A program made the translations under genes and the position numbers. The notes under the pieces are model-generated. The model worked only from the letters and a program-made list of their open reading frames with translations, had not been told where the DNA came from and did no database searches. Shown piece by piece: positions 35,730 through 44,630 of a stretch of 64,000 nucleotides of DNA (position 1 is its first letter; each line of letters starts with the position of its first letter). The stretch spans positions 41,829 to 105,828 of the forward strand of contig NZ_WHOA01000095.1 in NCBI RefSeq assembly GCF_013141715.1, given 5' to 3'. The stretch is from Paenibacillus phytorum. Lineage in GTDB: Bacteria > Bacillota > Bacilli > Paenibacillales > NBRC-103111.

Positions 35730-37322
35730 TTAGACGAATTCAGATTGCTGCAGCACCGAGTCTTTATTCGGACGTACATCGTTGTCGATGGGCTTTGTCT
35801 CTTGCGGCAGCATCCTTGCCTTACCTAAGAAGAATGTGATGATAACTCCGGCAAAAACAATGAGACTCCCTGCCAAGAATATACCGCTCAAACCATGAAC
35901 AAACACTTGCTGCAGCTCTGCCAAAATGTCGGCAGGCAGCTTCAATCGCGCATTCGCATCCAGCAGCAGCTGTGGATTGGCGAATTGTTTGAGCTGCTCC
36001 GCAGGGATCTGGCGGAACTTTTCGCCCATACCGGAAAGGCCTTCTGCCATCCGATTCGTCATCATGACTCCCATGATGCTCACCCCCACCGTTGCCCCGA
36101 TGGAACGGAAAAATTGTACTAGCGATGTTACAATACCGCGACTAGTCGGCCCAGCTTCACCTTGCACCGCAATGTTTAGCGTTGGCATAATAAGACCCAT
36201 TCCTAGCCCAGCCACGATCATATAGAGGATGATGAGGAGCTTGGATGTACCTGCATCCATGGTTGACATGAAGGTGAATCCGATACCTATGAGAATCATC
36301 CCTGTACCTATTAAGGTGCGATAGGAAACTTTGCTCGACATCCTTCCGCCAATAATGGCTGATGCCACAACGGATAACATAAGAGGCGTCAAGATATAAC
36401 CAGCAATCGAAGGGCTGACGCCAATGACGCCTTGAACGAATAAAGGAATGTACGTAATTGCACCAAACATGCCTACGCTCATCAAAACGGCAATCATGCT
36501 GGTGACGGAAATGACTTTATTTTTGAACAAATGCAGGGGGATCATTGGCTCTTTGGCTTTGGTTTCAATCCAGAGGAATAGCCCCAGAAGAATGGCACTC
36601 GCTGAGAAAAGACCGATAATTTGTGGAGAGCCCCACGCATAATGTAGGCTTCCCGATGCCTCCGGATCGCCCCCAAGCACCAGACCGAGCAAACCTGAAA
36701 CAATAGCTCCACTTAATGTGAGTGCACCCAACCAATCTATGGAGCGTTTCTCATTGGTACGGCTTTCTTTAAGCGTTGAACCGATAATCACCATTGCTGC
36801 GATACCAAACGGAAGATTCACATAGAAAATCCAGTTCCAGTTCAAATGTTCCACGATAAAACCGCCGATAGCTGGCCCAATTATACTAGACAAAGCCATG
36901 ACACCGCCGAACAATCCTTGCATTTTTCCACGTTTCTCTACGGGCATAATATCGCCAATAATCGTCATCGCAATCGGCATTAATGCACCCGCGCCAATAC
37001 CTTGCAGTCCACGGTAGATGATTAGCTCCGTCATGTTCGTCGCCAGACCGCATAGCGCAGAGCCTATTACGAAAATACCAATCCCTACGAGGTAAATACG
37101 TTTCCTACCATATAGGTCCGCCAATTTCCCAAAGATGGGCATACTAGTCGTCGAGGTTAACATGTAGATAGAGAACACCCAGCTATACATCGCAATCCCG
37201 CCCAAATCTCGAATAACGGTTGGCATCGCCGTCGAGATGATCGTCTGATCTAGGGCTCCAAGCAGCATCCCGAGCATTAGTCCTACTATAATCCACACTA
37301 CTTTCTTTGGTTCACTACTCAT
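35730..37322 (-). CDS. DHA2-type MFS multidrug efflux transporter (EmrB/QacA)
   Basis: A 530-residue membrane protein with 14 predicted segments, exporting drugs in exchange for protons. Visible motifs: LDQTIISTAMPTVIRDLGG in segment 1 (the DHA2 D1 motif), GKLADLYGRKRIYLVG (motif A) and the GAGALMPIAMTIIGDI block. ATG 37322 follows AAAGGAG by 8 bp; the longer frame from 37373 has no ribosome site. Followed by a two-component system on the same strand. Confidence 0.95.
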   Translation of the reverse strand: MSSEPKKVVWIIVGLMLGMLLGALDQTIISTAMPTVIRDLGGIAMYSWVFSIYMLTSTTSMPIFGKLADLYGRKRIYLVGIGIFVIGSALCGLATNMTELIIYRGLQGIGAGALMPIAMTIIGDIMPVEKRGKMQGLFGGVMALSSIIGPAIGGFIVEHLNWNWIFYVNLPFGIAAMVIIGSTLKESRTNEKRSIDWLGALTLSGAIVSGLLGLVLGGDPEASGSLHYAWGSPQIIGLFSASAILLGLFLWIETKAKEPMIPLHLFKNKVISVTSMIAVLMSVGMFGAITYIPLFVQGVIGVSPSIAGYILTPLMLSVVASAIIGGRMSSKVSYRTLIGTGMILIGIGFTFMSTMDAGTSKLLIILYMIVAGLGMGLIMPTLNIAVQGEAGPTSRGIVTSLVQFFRSIGATVGVSIMGVMMTNRMAEGLSGMGEKFRQIPAEQLKQFANPQLLLDANARLKLPADILAELQQVFVHGLSGIFLAGSLIVFAGVIITFFLGKARMLPQETKPIDNDVRPNKDSVLQQSEFV

Positions 37323-37483
37323 TGCTATCGCTCCTTTGCCATTTCCTTCGAATGAAATTAGCATAAGGGACATTTATAAACTGAATTTAAACCAAAGAGG
37401 GCAATTTAATATGTAAAGGCTTTTATTGGAAAAAATTTTGTGATACATTTTGGGAAAAGGAACTGTTTGGGGGTACATACTAT

Positions 37484-37969
37484 ATGGCCAATCATACATA
37501 TGAAGATTTCAAAACGCTTCCCACCGTCGAAGCAGAAAATGCGTTTCAGAATGAAGTCCTCTCCGAGGGATACTCCGGGTTTCGCCGACTGCTAGATGGC
37601 ATGACGGAGGCCATCAAAACAGCCGGGGATTCCGACATCGAAGGCATTGAGATGACCATCGCCAAAGCAAGCCGTCTGTTCCCTGAGCCTGTTATCTTCA
37701 GCCCCTCGTGGGAATGCATTTGGCCTGAACTTAATGCTACCTTAGCAGCGAAAAAGCATGTCTTATCTTCCATATCTCCAACAGACCGCAAAGGCGAGTG
37801 GCAGGTTATTATGGATAACCCTCAAGTCGTACAAGAGGTTGTTTGCTACCCCGGTCTGGAATTTCATGACGCCGCCTATCTGTACGCCTACTTCCGGCCT
37901 CAGCTGGAAAAGTCCGAGTATATCCGGCTGCAGAAGATCCAAACGGTCATTCAGGAGGTTGGCAGTTGA
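37484..37969 (+). CDS. Conserved-looking protein of unknown function
   Basis: A 161-residue soluble, mostly helical protein, rich in acidic residues, with no motif I recognise. GGGGG lies 10 bp before ATG 37484. It is 21 bp upstream of a TmrB-like gene and 573 bp upstream of a DHFR gene, all on the plus strand, so it is likely the first gene of that unit. Codon use and GC content look like those of its neighbours. Confidence 0.65.
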   Translation: MANHTYEDFKTLPTVEAENAFQNEVLSEGYSGFRRLLDGMTEAIKTAGDSDIEGIEMTIAKASRLFPEPVIFSPSWECIWPELNATLAAKKHVLSSISPTDRKGEWQVIMDNPQVVQEVVCYPGLEFHDAAYLYAYFRPQLEKSEYIRLQKIQTVIQEVGS

Positions 37970-37990
37970 TCTAACATAAGGAGAGATACC

Positions 37991-38515
37991 ATGATTATCA
38001 TGATTAATGGAGCTTTCGGAGCAGGAAAGACGACAACCGCAAATGGGCTGCTCCCTTTCATCCCAAACAGCATGATTTTTGACCCGGAAGAGATCGGTTA
38101 TTTGCTTAGAAAGCTAGTTACTGTAGAGGATCGACTCGTCCATGAGCGAACAGATGATTTTCAAGATATGGAGCTGTGGAAGGTTCTCACGGTCAAGGCT
38201 GCTGCGGAGTTGAAATCGACGTACAACAAGCATCTCATTGTGCCGATGACCATTTATAAACGCCAAAATTTCGACTATATCTATGATGGATTCAAAGATG
38301 TGGACAAGGATCTCTTTCATTTCTGCCTTAGCGCTTCCGCGGAAACACTGCATAGACGTTTAACCAAACGTGGTGATGAGCCGGGGGGATGGCAATTTCA
38401 GCAAGTGGACAAGTGTGTAGCCGCGTTAAAGGACCCTGTTTTTGAGGATCATATTATGACGGATGAATTGGAAACGGAAGATATCCTTCGCATTATTTTA
38501 AAGAAAATATCCTAA
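37991..38515 (+). CDS. TmrB-like P-loop ATP-binding protein
   Basis: A 174-residue nucleoside-kinase-like protein. The P-loop INGAFGAGKTTTA is at residues 5-17; FDPEEIGYLLRK, LIVPMTIY and the end block FEDHIMTDELE match the pattern of Bacillus subtilis TmrB, which confers tunicamycin resistance by binding the drug. Kinase activity is not assured; TmrB relatives also occur as generic AAA-type kinases. GGAGAGA lies 7 bp before the ATG. Located between an unknown gene and a DHFR gene. Confidence 0.78.
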   Translation: MIIMINGAFGAGKTTTANGLLPFIPNSMIFDPEEIGYLLRKLVTVEDRLVHERTDDFQDMELWKVLTVKAAAELKSTYNKHLIVPMTIYKRQNFDYIYDGFKDVDKDLFHFCLSASAETLHRRLTKRGDEPGGWQFQQVDKCVAALKDPVFEDHIMTDELETEDILRIILKKIS

Positions 38516-38542
38516 CCGAACTTCAAAATGGGGGTTATCTCA

Positions 38543-39019
38543 GTGGTCGTTTCATTAATAGCAGCAGCATCAATCAACGGTGTGATAGGTATGGATGAGA
38601 TTATTCCATGGCACATACCAGGTGAGCAAAAGCGTTTCAAGGAGCTGACTCTCGGAAAATCCATCATTATGGGGAGAAAAACGTATGAGTCCATTGGCAA
38701 GCCATTGCCTCAAAGGAAGACCGTTATCATTTCAAGAACTCAGCAAATCACGGAAACGAATTGTATAACGGTAAAATCGCTGAATGAAGCTTATGCGCTA
38801 CTGAAAGACGAGGAAGAAATTTTCATCGCTGGCGGTGGAGAAATTTATAAAGAAGCGCTGCCCTCTGCCGATAAATTATATCTTACGGTTGTTGAGCAAG
38901 AAATCGAAGGTAATATTTATTTCCCTGAATTCGAAAAGGATGCATTCGACCTGACCTATCATCAGAAAATGGATGGCACCATTCCGTATACTTACTACAC
39001 CTATGAAAGAAAAAAGTGA
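38543..39019 (+). CDS. Dihydrofolate reductase
   Basis: A 158-residue enzyme that reduces dihydrofolate with NADPH. Family motifs: SLIAAASINGVIG at the N-terminus, IPWHIPGEQKRFKELT, IIMGRKTYESIG with the NADPH-binding GRKTYE, and IFIAGGGEIYKEAL. The start is put at GTG 38543, which gives the usual DHFR beginning and follows GGGGG by 8 bp; an in-frame ATG at 38528 has no ribosome site. No thyA lies nearby, so this may be an extra, less typical DHFR. Its stop is 2 bp from the convergent DUF2306 gene. Confidence 0.92.
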   Translation: MVVSLIAAASINGVIGMDEIIPWHIPGEQKRFKELTLGKSIIMGRKTYESIGKPLPQRKTVIISRTQQITETNCITVKSLNEAYALLKDEEEIFIAGGGEIYKEALPSADKLYLTVVEQEIEGNIYFPEFEKDAFDLTYHQKMDGTIPYTYYTYERKK

Positions 39020-39021
39020 AT

Positions 39022-39657
39022 CTATTTACCTTTCCGAGGTTTTAACAGGAACCATTCCACAACAATGAGATTGATAAGCAAACCGATCCAGATGTTTATT
39101 TCTAAAATATCAGCGACCATTTGCTCACGACCGCCCGCGGGAAGATGGAACCCCATTTTAGCGATATACAGCAAAATACAGATCGGGACAATCAGCCTTG
39201 CCGATGTGGCGACGAGTGTAATGGCGTAGCTGCGAATCATCCAGACACGATGCTCGTCAAATTGCCTTTGTACAGCGTAGCGGAAGCCTTTCCAGGTAAA
39301 TAGCCATAGTAAACTCAGCGCTAGAAATGCCATGGCCTTCGTAAAGCTTTCGATATACAAGGTCATAACGAGTCCCAAGAGACCGCCCAGCATAACGCTG
39401 ACGACATATACGCGTCCCAAAGCCCGATGCCATGCCGGATAGTTGGTGCGGAAGCGCTTGTGAAATTGAAATAAACCACTAACGAGCGCAACGAACGCGA
39501 ATCCAATATGCAGAACAAGTACGGTATAGTGTAGGGAAAATGCCGTATTTAGCTTGACTCGGCTGTCGGCCGGATTCAAAGTGACGTAGGGAAATACCGC
39601 GGCAATCGCCACCCCTACGATGATGATCATAAAGAAAATTCCTAGCTTTTTACTCAT
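39022..39657 (-). CDS. DUF2306-family membrane protein
   Basis: A 211-residue membrane protein with about six segments. Characteristic are LHYTVLVLHIGFAFVALVSG, WHRALGRVYVVSVMLGG and FDEHRVWMIRSYA, with conserved His residues that could bind haem or metal, as expected for DUF2306. The function is unknown. It is monocistronic, followed upstream by a short repeat at 39703-39742. Confidence 0.85.
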   Translation of the reverse strand: MSKKLGIFFMIIIVGVAIAAVFPYVTLNPADSRVKLNTAFSLHYTVLVLHIGFAFVALVSGLFQFHKRFRTNYPAWHRALGRVYVVSVMLGGLLGLVMTLYIESFTKAMAFLALSLLWLFTWKGFRYAVQRQFDEHRVWMIRSYAITLVATSARLIVPICILLYIAKMGFHLPAGGREQMVADILEINIWIGLLINLIVVEWFLLKPRKGK

Positions 39658-39702
39658 ATACAGCCCCCGTTTATATTCATCACTCCTTCTGCTATCTTAC
39701 CA

Positions 39703-39742
39703 TATATAGGGATCTTTGGTCGTAGACCAAAGTCTCTCCTCT
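39703..39742. repeat. Covarying hairpin repeat, copy 1
   Basis: ATATAGGGAT then CTTTGGTC-GTA-GACCAAAG (39714-39732) then TCTCTCC. The same element with two changed, still complementary, stem pairs is at 44577-44614. Confidence 0.8.
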
Positions 39743-39795
39743 CTAGTCTAAAACCCTGCTAAATGAATCCTTAAATAAATCTTAACTCGTTACAT

Positions 39796-40335
39796 TTATT
39801 TCAGTTTAGTCTTCATCCATTCGCACCAGACCAAGTCTGCGTCTATTTTTAGCGTTGCTTTCTGAATCAGCACATAGAGCCCGAATAACGGATCATGGAT
39901 CTCCAGTTCCTCGAGCGGTTTAACACTATCTTGTTTAATTCGTTCAAAAGATTGTGCAAACTTCTCTTTCTTCTTCTGGTAGTATACCTCACGCTCATGA
40001 AGTACTTTCAGCGCTTGTTCCTTGTTTACAAGGCCAATGCAGAATACCTTCAGAGCCAACTCGTCCCTTACGACGGGCTCATCTGTAGGCTGCGCAATCC
40101 ATTGCTGGAGTGCTTCCCTGCCATTATCCGTTAAGGAATACACCTTTTTATCCGGTTTATCCGACTGAGGAACATGCACAAATTCAACGTACCCCTTCTG
40201 TTCTAATTGAGCAAGGAGAGGGTAGATTTGACTATGTTTCGCTTGCCAAAATGGCTGAATATTTTGCGTTAGTTCATAGCCCGTTCGGGAATTTCTGGTT
40301 AAAAGGCTTAGTAAGCCATATGAAAGGGTATTCAT
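39796..40335 (-). CDS. PadR-family transcriptional regulator
   Basis: A 179-residue regulator of the PadR/Vir group: winged helix in the first 80 residues (TLSYGLLSLLTRNSRTGYEL, then IYPLLAQLEQKGYVEF) and a C-terminal helical dimerisation domain. ATG 40335 follows AAAGGAG by 5 bp; the GTG at 40341 is in the ribosome site. It is divergent from an MFS efflux gene, and the shared region holds a site matching the PadR consensus, so it most likely represses both. Inducer unknown. Confidence 0.94.
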   Translation of the reverse strand: MNTLSYGLLSLLTRNSRTGYELTQNIQPFWQAKHSQIYPLLAQLEQKGYVEFVHVPQSDKPDKKVYSLTDNGREALQQWIAQPTDEPVVRDELALKVFCIGLVNKEQALKVLHEREVYYQKKKEKFAQSFERIKQDSVKPLEELEIHDPLFGLYVLIQKATLKIDADLVWCEWMKTKLK

Positions 40336-40350
40336 AGCCACTCCTTTGTT

Positions 40351-40366
40351 ATGTCATTATTGACAT
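40351..40366. promoter_or_regulatory. PadR operator
   Basis: ATGTCATTATTGACAT is a palindrome (ATGTCA/TGACAT) and fits ATGT-N8-ACAT, the PadR consensus. It lies 15 bp before the padR-type start and 87 bp before the efflux gene. Confidence 0.82.
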
Positions 40367-40453
40367 ATACGTTCATTTGGTAGTATGATAATTTTCATTC
40401 AAATTATAGAGAATACTACAGATAAGATCAATGGATAGAGTGGAGGTATTACT

Positions 40454-41938
40454 TTGAGCAAGGATGAACTACAGCAAGTGCGTTTCTGGCCGATCATGAT
40501 TGCTATTTTCTTCGGGTCGTTCGTTGCGATCCTGAGTATGAGTACAATTAATATTGCGATACCGATTTTAAGTGATCATTTTCATACTGATTTAAGCAAA
40601 ATTCAATGGACGATTACAGGCTTCATGCTTGCTAGCGGTACGATCGCCCCAATTACAGGCTATTTGGGTGAGCGGTTCAGCTATAAGCTTCTGTATGCCA
40701 CGGCACTCGCGGGCTTTACAGTGTTTTCCTTTTTATGCGCGATCGCTTGGGACGCTCCTTCTCTCATTGCCTTCCGCATTGCGCAAGGCGCCTTCAGCGG
40801 ACTCATCATGCCGGCGACCATGACCATTGTGTACCAAGTGATACCGCGGGATAAACAGCCGATTGCGATTTCCCTTTGGTCCTTGTCTGCCATGATGGCT
40901 CCTGCTATTGGGCCTACCTTGGCCGGATGGCTTTTGCAAAATTGGAGCTGGCATTGGTTGTTCCTCATGAACGTACCTGTCGGCGTCATTGCCATTGTTC
41001 TCGTATTTAAGTTGATTCCTTACTATCGTCTTTCTGTACCGAAAAAGTTTGATCTACTTGGCTTATTAACAGTCATCGTGAGCAGTCTTTCCTTACTCGT
41101 CGCCTTCTCTCAAGGTCATGCATGGGGATGGACGTCAGGTAAAGTCATTGGATTGTTTGCAACAGGTATTCTCGTTCTTCTGCTCTTCATCTGGAGAGAA
41201 CTGCGCGTAGAAACACCGTTGCTGAATATTCGCGTATTATCTAATTCACGTTATACACTAACACTAATTATTTCTAGTATTGTCACGATTAGTTTGTACT
41301 CAGGCACTTTTTTGACTCCTATATTCCTGCAAAATATTCAACACGTGACGCCGCTTGATACAGGCTTAATCCTGCTTCCTGCCTCACTTGTGATGGCATT
41401 AAGCATGCCGATTGTGGGTAAACTATATAGTATTGTAGGTCCGCGTATTCTCATTTTCATCGGTATTTCCTTAATTGCTATTGGAACATTAACACTTAGC
41501 TGGTTAAGTGTCGATGTATCTCGCGGTTATATCGTGTTCTGGATGATCGTTCGGAACCTCGGGATCGCCTTTGCCACTATGCCATCGAGTAATGCTGGGA
41601 TGGAGCAAATTCCGAGAACATTGTCCGGTCATGCGACCTCGATCAGCAACTGGGTGCGTAATGTGTTCGGCTCCTTTGCGATTGCCCTATTCACTTCTGT
41701 CCTTTCAACTCAAACGGCCACGCATGCCAAAGATTTGGCCAGCAGCGGCTTGAAGGATAAGGTACAAATCGGGATGCAGTCATTCACGATGAGTGTGAAT
41801 GATGTTTACTTACTAGCCACGTTCATCGTGCTAGCCGCGCTGCCGCTCAGCTTGTTCATTGGCAAACAGACTTCGCCAACAGAGAAGACAACTGCTGCTC
41901 CGACTCCAGTCGTTGTTCAACCCAAACCAGCTGAATAA
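40454..41938 (+). CDS. DHA2-type MFS drug efflux transporter
   Basis: A 494-residue membrane protein with about 14 segments. STINIAIPILSDHF marks segment 1 of the DHA2 group and the RIAQGAFSGLIMPATMTIVY block is a family hallmark. The start is TTG 40454, 7 bp after GGAGG. Gene is divergent from the PadR-type regulator, which points to substrate-induced efflux, and ends at a strong terminator. Confidence 0.94.
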   Translation: MSKDELQQVRFWPIMIAIFFGSFVAILSMSTINIAIPILSDHFHTDLSKIQWTITGFMLASGTIAPITGYLGERFSYKLLYATALAGFTVFSFLCAIAWDAPSLIAFRIAQGAFSGLIMPATMTIVYQVIPRDKQPIAISLWSLSAMMAPAIGPTLAGWLLQNWSWHWLFLMNVPVGVIAIVLVFKLIPYYRLSVPKKFDLLGLLTVIVSSLSLLVAFSQGHAWGWTSGKVIGLFATGILVLLLFIWRELRVETPLLNIRVLSNSRYTLTLIISSIVTISLYSGTFLTPIFLQNIQHVTPLDTGLILLPASLVMALSMPIVGKLYSIVGPRILIFIGISLIAIGTLTLSWLSVDVSRGYIVFWMIVRNLGIAFATMPSSNAGMEQIPRTLSGHATSISNWVRNVFGSFAIALFTSVLSTQTATHAKDLASSGLKDKVQIGMQSFTMSVNDVYLLATFIVLAALPLSLFIGKQTSPTEKTTAAPTPVVVQPKPAE

Positions 41939-41980
41939 GAAGGCCCGTGGCCGACACAGGCTGCCTAGTAACATATTGAA

Positions 41981-42018
41981 AAACCTACTGTATGCAACAT
42001 GCATCAGTAGGTTTTTTT
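41981..42018 (+). terminator. Terminator of the MFS gene
   Basis: AAACCTACTG (41981-41990) and CAGTAGGTTT (42005-42014) form a perfect stem followed by T4 more. Confidence 0.93.
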
Positions 42019-42123
42019 GCGCTATCTATACTCAGCAATCCCTCAGCTAGGCCTCAGAATCATTTCAGGATAAGCCCCTATACTTACACCTATACCAACA
42101 AATTTGGAAAAGGTGGGTTTCAC

Positions 42124-42567
42124 ATGAAAAGAACACGTCAACTGCATTTATGGATTGGCTTGATTTGCTCGGTTTTTATTTTGATCCAATCGATTACGGG
42201 GCTTCTCTTATCCGAGAAGTGGCTGACCGGCTCGGCAGAAACAGAAATGCGGCCTCCTGGGGCCATATCTCAAACCTCCAATTCGATGACTCCATCTGTA
42301 GCGAGTGATCAAGGAACAGCTGGAGCTACGCAGGGAAATAGACCTGCATTTAACGGCCCCGGCCCCGGTCAGGATGGAGCTAACAGTCTGACAGGGTTCA
42401 TCAAGGGACTTCATGAGGGAAAAATCGGGAGTACGAATGTGAAATGGCTTGTCGATTTAGCAGCGCTTAGTATGATCTTCCTCACGATTACGGGCATTAT
42501 TTTATCGATCAAAACGCTTCGTGCACAAGGAATTCAAAGGAAGAAGCGCCGGGTTTTAGAAGCCTAA
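42124..42567 (+). CDS. Small PepSY-associated-type membrane protein
   Basis: A 147-residue protein with two membrane segments, LWIGLICSVFILIQSITGLL (residues 9-28) and AALSMIFLTITGIILSIKTL (near 112-131), flanking a polar Pro/Gly/Ala-rich loop outside. The N-terminal RTRQLHLWIGL and the second segment match PepSY-associated TM proteins, truncated relative to full-length forms. Possibly involved in iron or peptidase control. ATG 42124 follows AAAGGTGG. It is independent of the MFS gene, being preceded by that gene's terminator. Confidence 0.78.
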   Translation: MKRTRQLHLWIGLICSVFILIQSITGLLLSEKWLTGSAETEMRPPGAISQTSNSMTPSVASDQGTAGATQGNRPAFNGPGPGQDGANSLTGFIKGLHEGKIGSTNVKWLVDLAALSMIFLTITGIILSIKTLRAQGIQRKKRRVLEA

Positions 42568-42619
42568 AAAAAGCGTTACGGACGTGGGGCTGCCGCCTCA
42601 AACGTTCGTAACGCTTTTA
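42568..42619. terminator. Bidirectional terminator between convergent genes
   Basis: AAAGCGTTACG (42570-42580) pairs with CGTAACGCTTT (42607-42617), with A-rich and T-rich flanks, so it works for both the PepSY-type gene and the ROK gene. Confidence 0.88.
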
Positions 42620-42624
42620 TTTCA

Positions 42625-43791
42625 TCAAGATTTATCGACGTAGTTATTCATCACTAACATGGCTGCGCCTACAACGATCGATTTGCTCTTCAACTCGGAA
42701 GTCAGGATTTTAAACGTGTCACGGAAAGGTTCCCATACCACCTGCCCACACTGTTCTTCGATTAAAGGCACAATCTCACTGTAGTTTTCCACCAAATCAC
42801 CACACAAAATGACGGCATCGGGATTGTACATGCAGACGATATTGTTAATGGTTATGCCAATGTAAAGCGAAGTTCTGGAAATAATATCTTGGGCCCAGTT
42901 CTCTTCGTTTTGTGCAGCTGCAAACAGCTGCTGAATATCGGCGGTCTCCTTGATTCGGTTTGCTTCATGCAAAATAGCCGACTCGTCGATATACGTTTGC
43001 AGACATCCTCTTTTGCCACATTCACACATGTTGCCATTCGGATCCAGCGTTGTATGTCCTAACTCCCCTGCACTGTTTGACCCCCCACGAAAAATGTCGC
43101 CATCAATGATCAAAGAGGAGCCGACTCCGGTGCCCAACTCAATCAATGCTGTCTTTCTCGATCCTTGCGCGGAGCCTAGTAAATACTCAGCAAGGATTTT
43201 CACTTTCAAGTCATTGTCAATGACCGTAAGAATATGCAGCTTGTCCTGGATGAACTGGGCCAAAGGGATATTTCTCCAACCCAACGTTGACGAATATTGG
43301 ACGATTCCCCGTTCATGGTCGATCACACCGGGCACGCCGATGCCGATGCCAATGATTTTAGACTTGTCGAGATTTTTATTAGCAATAATCAAGTTAATCG
43401 TTTCGGAGATGACGGCGGCCGTAGCTTCATGGGTTGTTTGCAGAGCGACATGCTCAACTCGTTCCTCATGGAGAAGTTCGCCGCTGAACTCCATAACTCC
43501 GAACTTAATCGCCTTTTTACCGATGTCCACTCCAATGGTATAAACCGCCTGAGGATCGATATCTAACATAATCGCCTTACGTCCAACACCTACTGAGGTT
43601 AACGCGGTTTCCCTCACCAATCCTTGTTCACATAACTCACCTACGATACGCCCAACGGATGTAGGACTCAATTTGGTGATTTTGGTGATTTCCGCACGGG
43701 AGATGGGCCGACTCTTTTTAATGATTTCCAAAATCATCTGCTTATTGTGCAGTCTGATAACATCTTGGTCATGCTTCTCAATTTTTTTCAT
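42625..43791 (-). CDS. ROK-family transcriptional regulator
   Basis: A 388-residue NagC/XylR-type regulator: N-terminal winged helix (ISRAEITKITKLSPTSVGRI, residues 30-49) and a ROK sugar-binding domain with IGVDIGKKAIKFGV, the ATP-like-site DNDLK and ELGTGVGSSLIIDG, and the Zn-binding CECGKRGCLQ. It has lost catalytic kinase function if it follows the family norm. It is the last gene on the strand after an asparaginase-ABC-CutC set and has a GTTAAT-type inverted repeat 33 bp upstream, so it likely represses the cluster until a sugar is bound. Confidence 0.94.
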   Translation of the reverse strand: MKKIEKHDQDVIRLHNKQMILEIIKKSRPISRAEITKITKLSPTSVGRIVGELCEQGLVRETALTSVGVGRKAIMLDIDPQAVYTIGVDIGKKAIKFGVMEFSGELLHEERVEHVALQTTHEATAAVISETINLIIANKNLDKSKIIGIGIGVPGVIDHERGIVQYSSTLGWRNIPLAQFIQDKLHILTVIDNDLKVKILAEYLLGSAQGSRKTALIELGTGVGSSLIIDGDIFRGGSNSAGELGHTTLDPNGNMCECGKRGCLQTYIDESAILHEANRIKETADIQQLFAAAQNEENWAQDIISRTSLYIGITINNIVCMYNPDAVILCGDLVENYSEIVPLIEEQCGQVVWEPFRDTFKILTSELKSKSIVVGAAMLVMNNYVDKS

Positions 43792-43823
43792 TTACTTGGA
43801 TACCTCTTCTTTATTCCACCCAT

Positions 43824-43844
43824 GTTAATAAATCTAATGTTAAC
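43824..43844. promoter_or_regulatory. Likely ROK operator
   Basis: GTTAATAAATCTAATGTTAAC, a hyphenated inverted repeat centred between CutC and the ROK gene. Similar GTTAAT/ATTAAC motifs occur upstream of the asparaginase gene. Confidence 0.5.
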
Positions 43845-43861
43845 CATCCTATACACCGCAG

Positions 43862-44563
43862 TCAACCATTAGCAACATGATCCCTACCTATATTTTTAAT
43901 ATCTTTAATTTTTTCCGTATCGATCTCATTTAGCGGATTATTATCCACTCGTACCCCTCTGCCGAAATGAATCTCTTTAACACCAGTTGATTGAAGGAAG
44001 GAGGGGATTGCACTTACCGTCAATCCACTTCCAGCTAAGATTTGCAGGTGAGAATGTTCCGTTTGTTTAACAAGCCGGCTTATTTCTTCTTGCGCATCAA
44101 ACACGTTTGGCTTTCCCCCAGATGTGAGCACCCGATTAATTTGGCTATAAGATAAAAGTTCCTCTAGAGCCTTCTCCAGATTACTTACTTCGTCAAATGC
44201 ACGATGAAAAGTCACAGATAATCCTTCTGCCTCAAATAATAATCGTCGCAGCGTCTCGTGATCAATCCTACGGTCTGAGGTAAGCGCCCCAAGTACAATG
44301 CCATGAGCGCCAATCTGTTTCACAGTCTGTATATCTTTCACCATAACGCCCAGATCTCTCTGGTCATAGCAAAAAGATTGGCTATGCGGGCGAATCATCA
44401 CTTGAACAGGGATATTCGTGCTATGCACAACCTCATCAATTAAGCCGTAACTAGGCGTTAGCCCACCCTCTAGAATCCCTGTTATGAGTTCGATACGATC
44501 CGCGCCGCTCTGCTCGGCCAATAAAGCATCCCTCACTGTAGTTGCAATCACTTCCAACAGCAT
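43862..44563 (-). CDS. cutC: CutC-family protein
   Basis: A 233-residue TIM-barrel protein of the CutC family, once described as a copper homeostasis factor; the biochemical role is still not settled. Visible are LEVIATTVRDALLAEQSGADRIELITGILEGG-type N-terminal blocks (residues 3-34, split motif GADRIEL), IRPHSQSFCYDQ, GIVLGALTSDRRID and EIHFGRGVRV. GGAGG lies 7 bp before the ATG. It sits between a sugar permease gene and the ROK regulator, so a role in metabolism of an imported sugar is more likely here than copper handling. Confidence 0.92.
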   Translation of the reverse strand: MLLEVIATTVRDALLAEQSGADRIELITGILEGGLTPSYGLIDEVVHSTNIPVQVMIRPHSQSFCYDQRDLGVMVKDIQTVKQIGAHGIVLGALTSDRRIDHETLRRLLFEAEGLSVTFHRAFDEVSNLEKALEELLSYSQINRVLTSGGKPNVFDAQEEISRLVKQTEHSHLQILAGSGLTVSAIPSFLQSTGVKEIHFGRGVRVDNNPLNEIDTEKIKDIKNIGRDHVANG

Positions 44564-44576
44564 AATTCTCCTCCTA

Positions 44577-44614
44577 ATATAGGGATCTTTGAGCGTAGCT
44601 CAAAGTCTCTCCGC
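44577..44614. repeat. Covarying hairpin repeat, copy 2
   Basis: ATATAGGGAT then CTTTGAGC-GTA-GCTCAAAG (44587-44605) then TCTCTCC. The two bases changed on the left arm relative to copy 1 are matched by changes on the right arm. It lies between permease and cutC inside an operon. Confidence 0.8.
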
Positions 44615-44630
44615 TCACCAAGTGAAGTCG

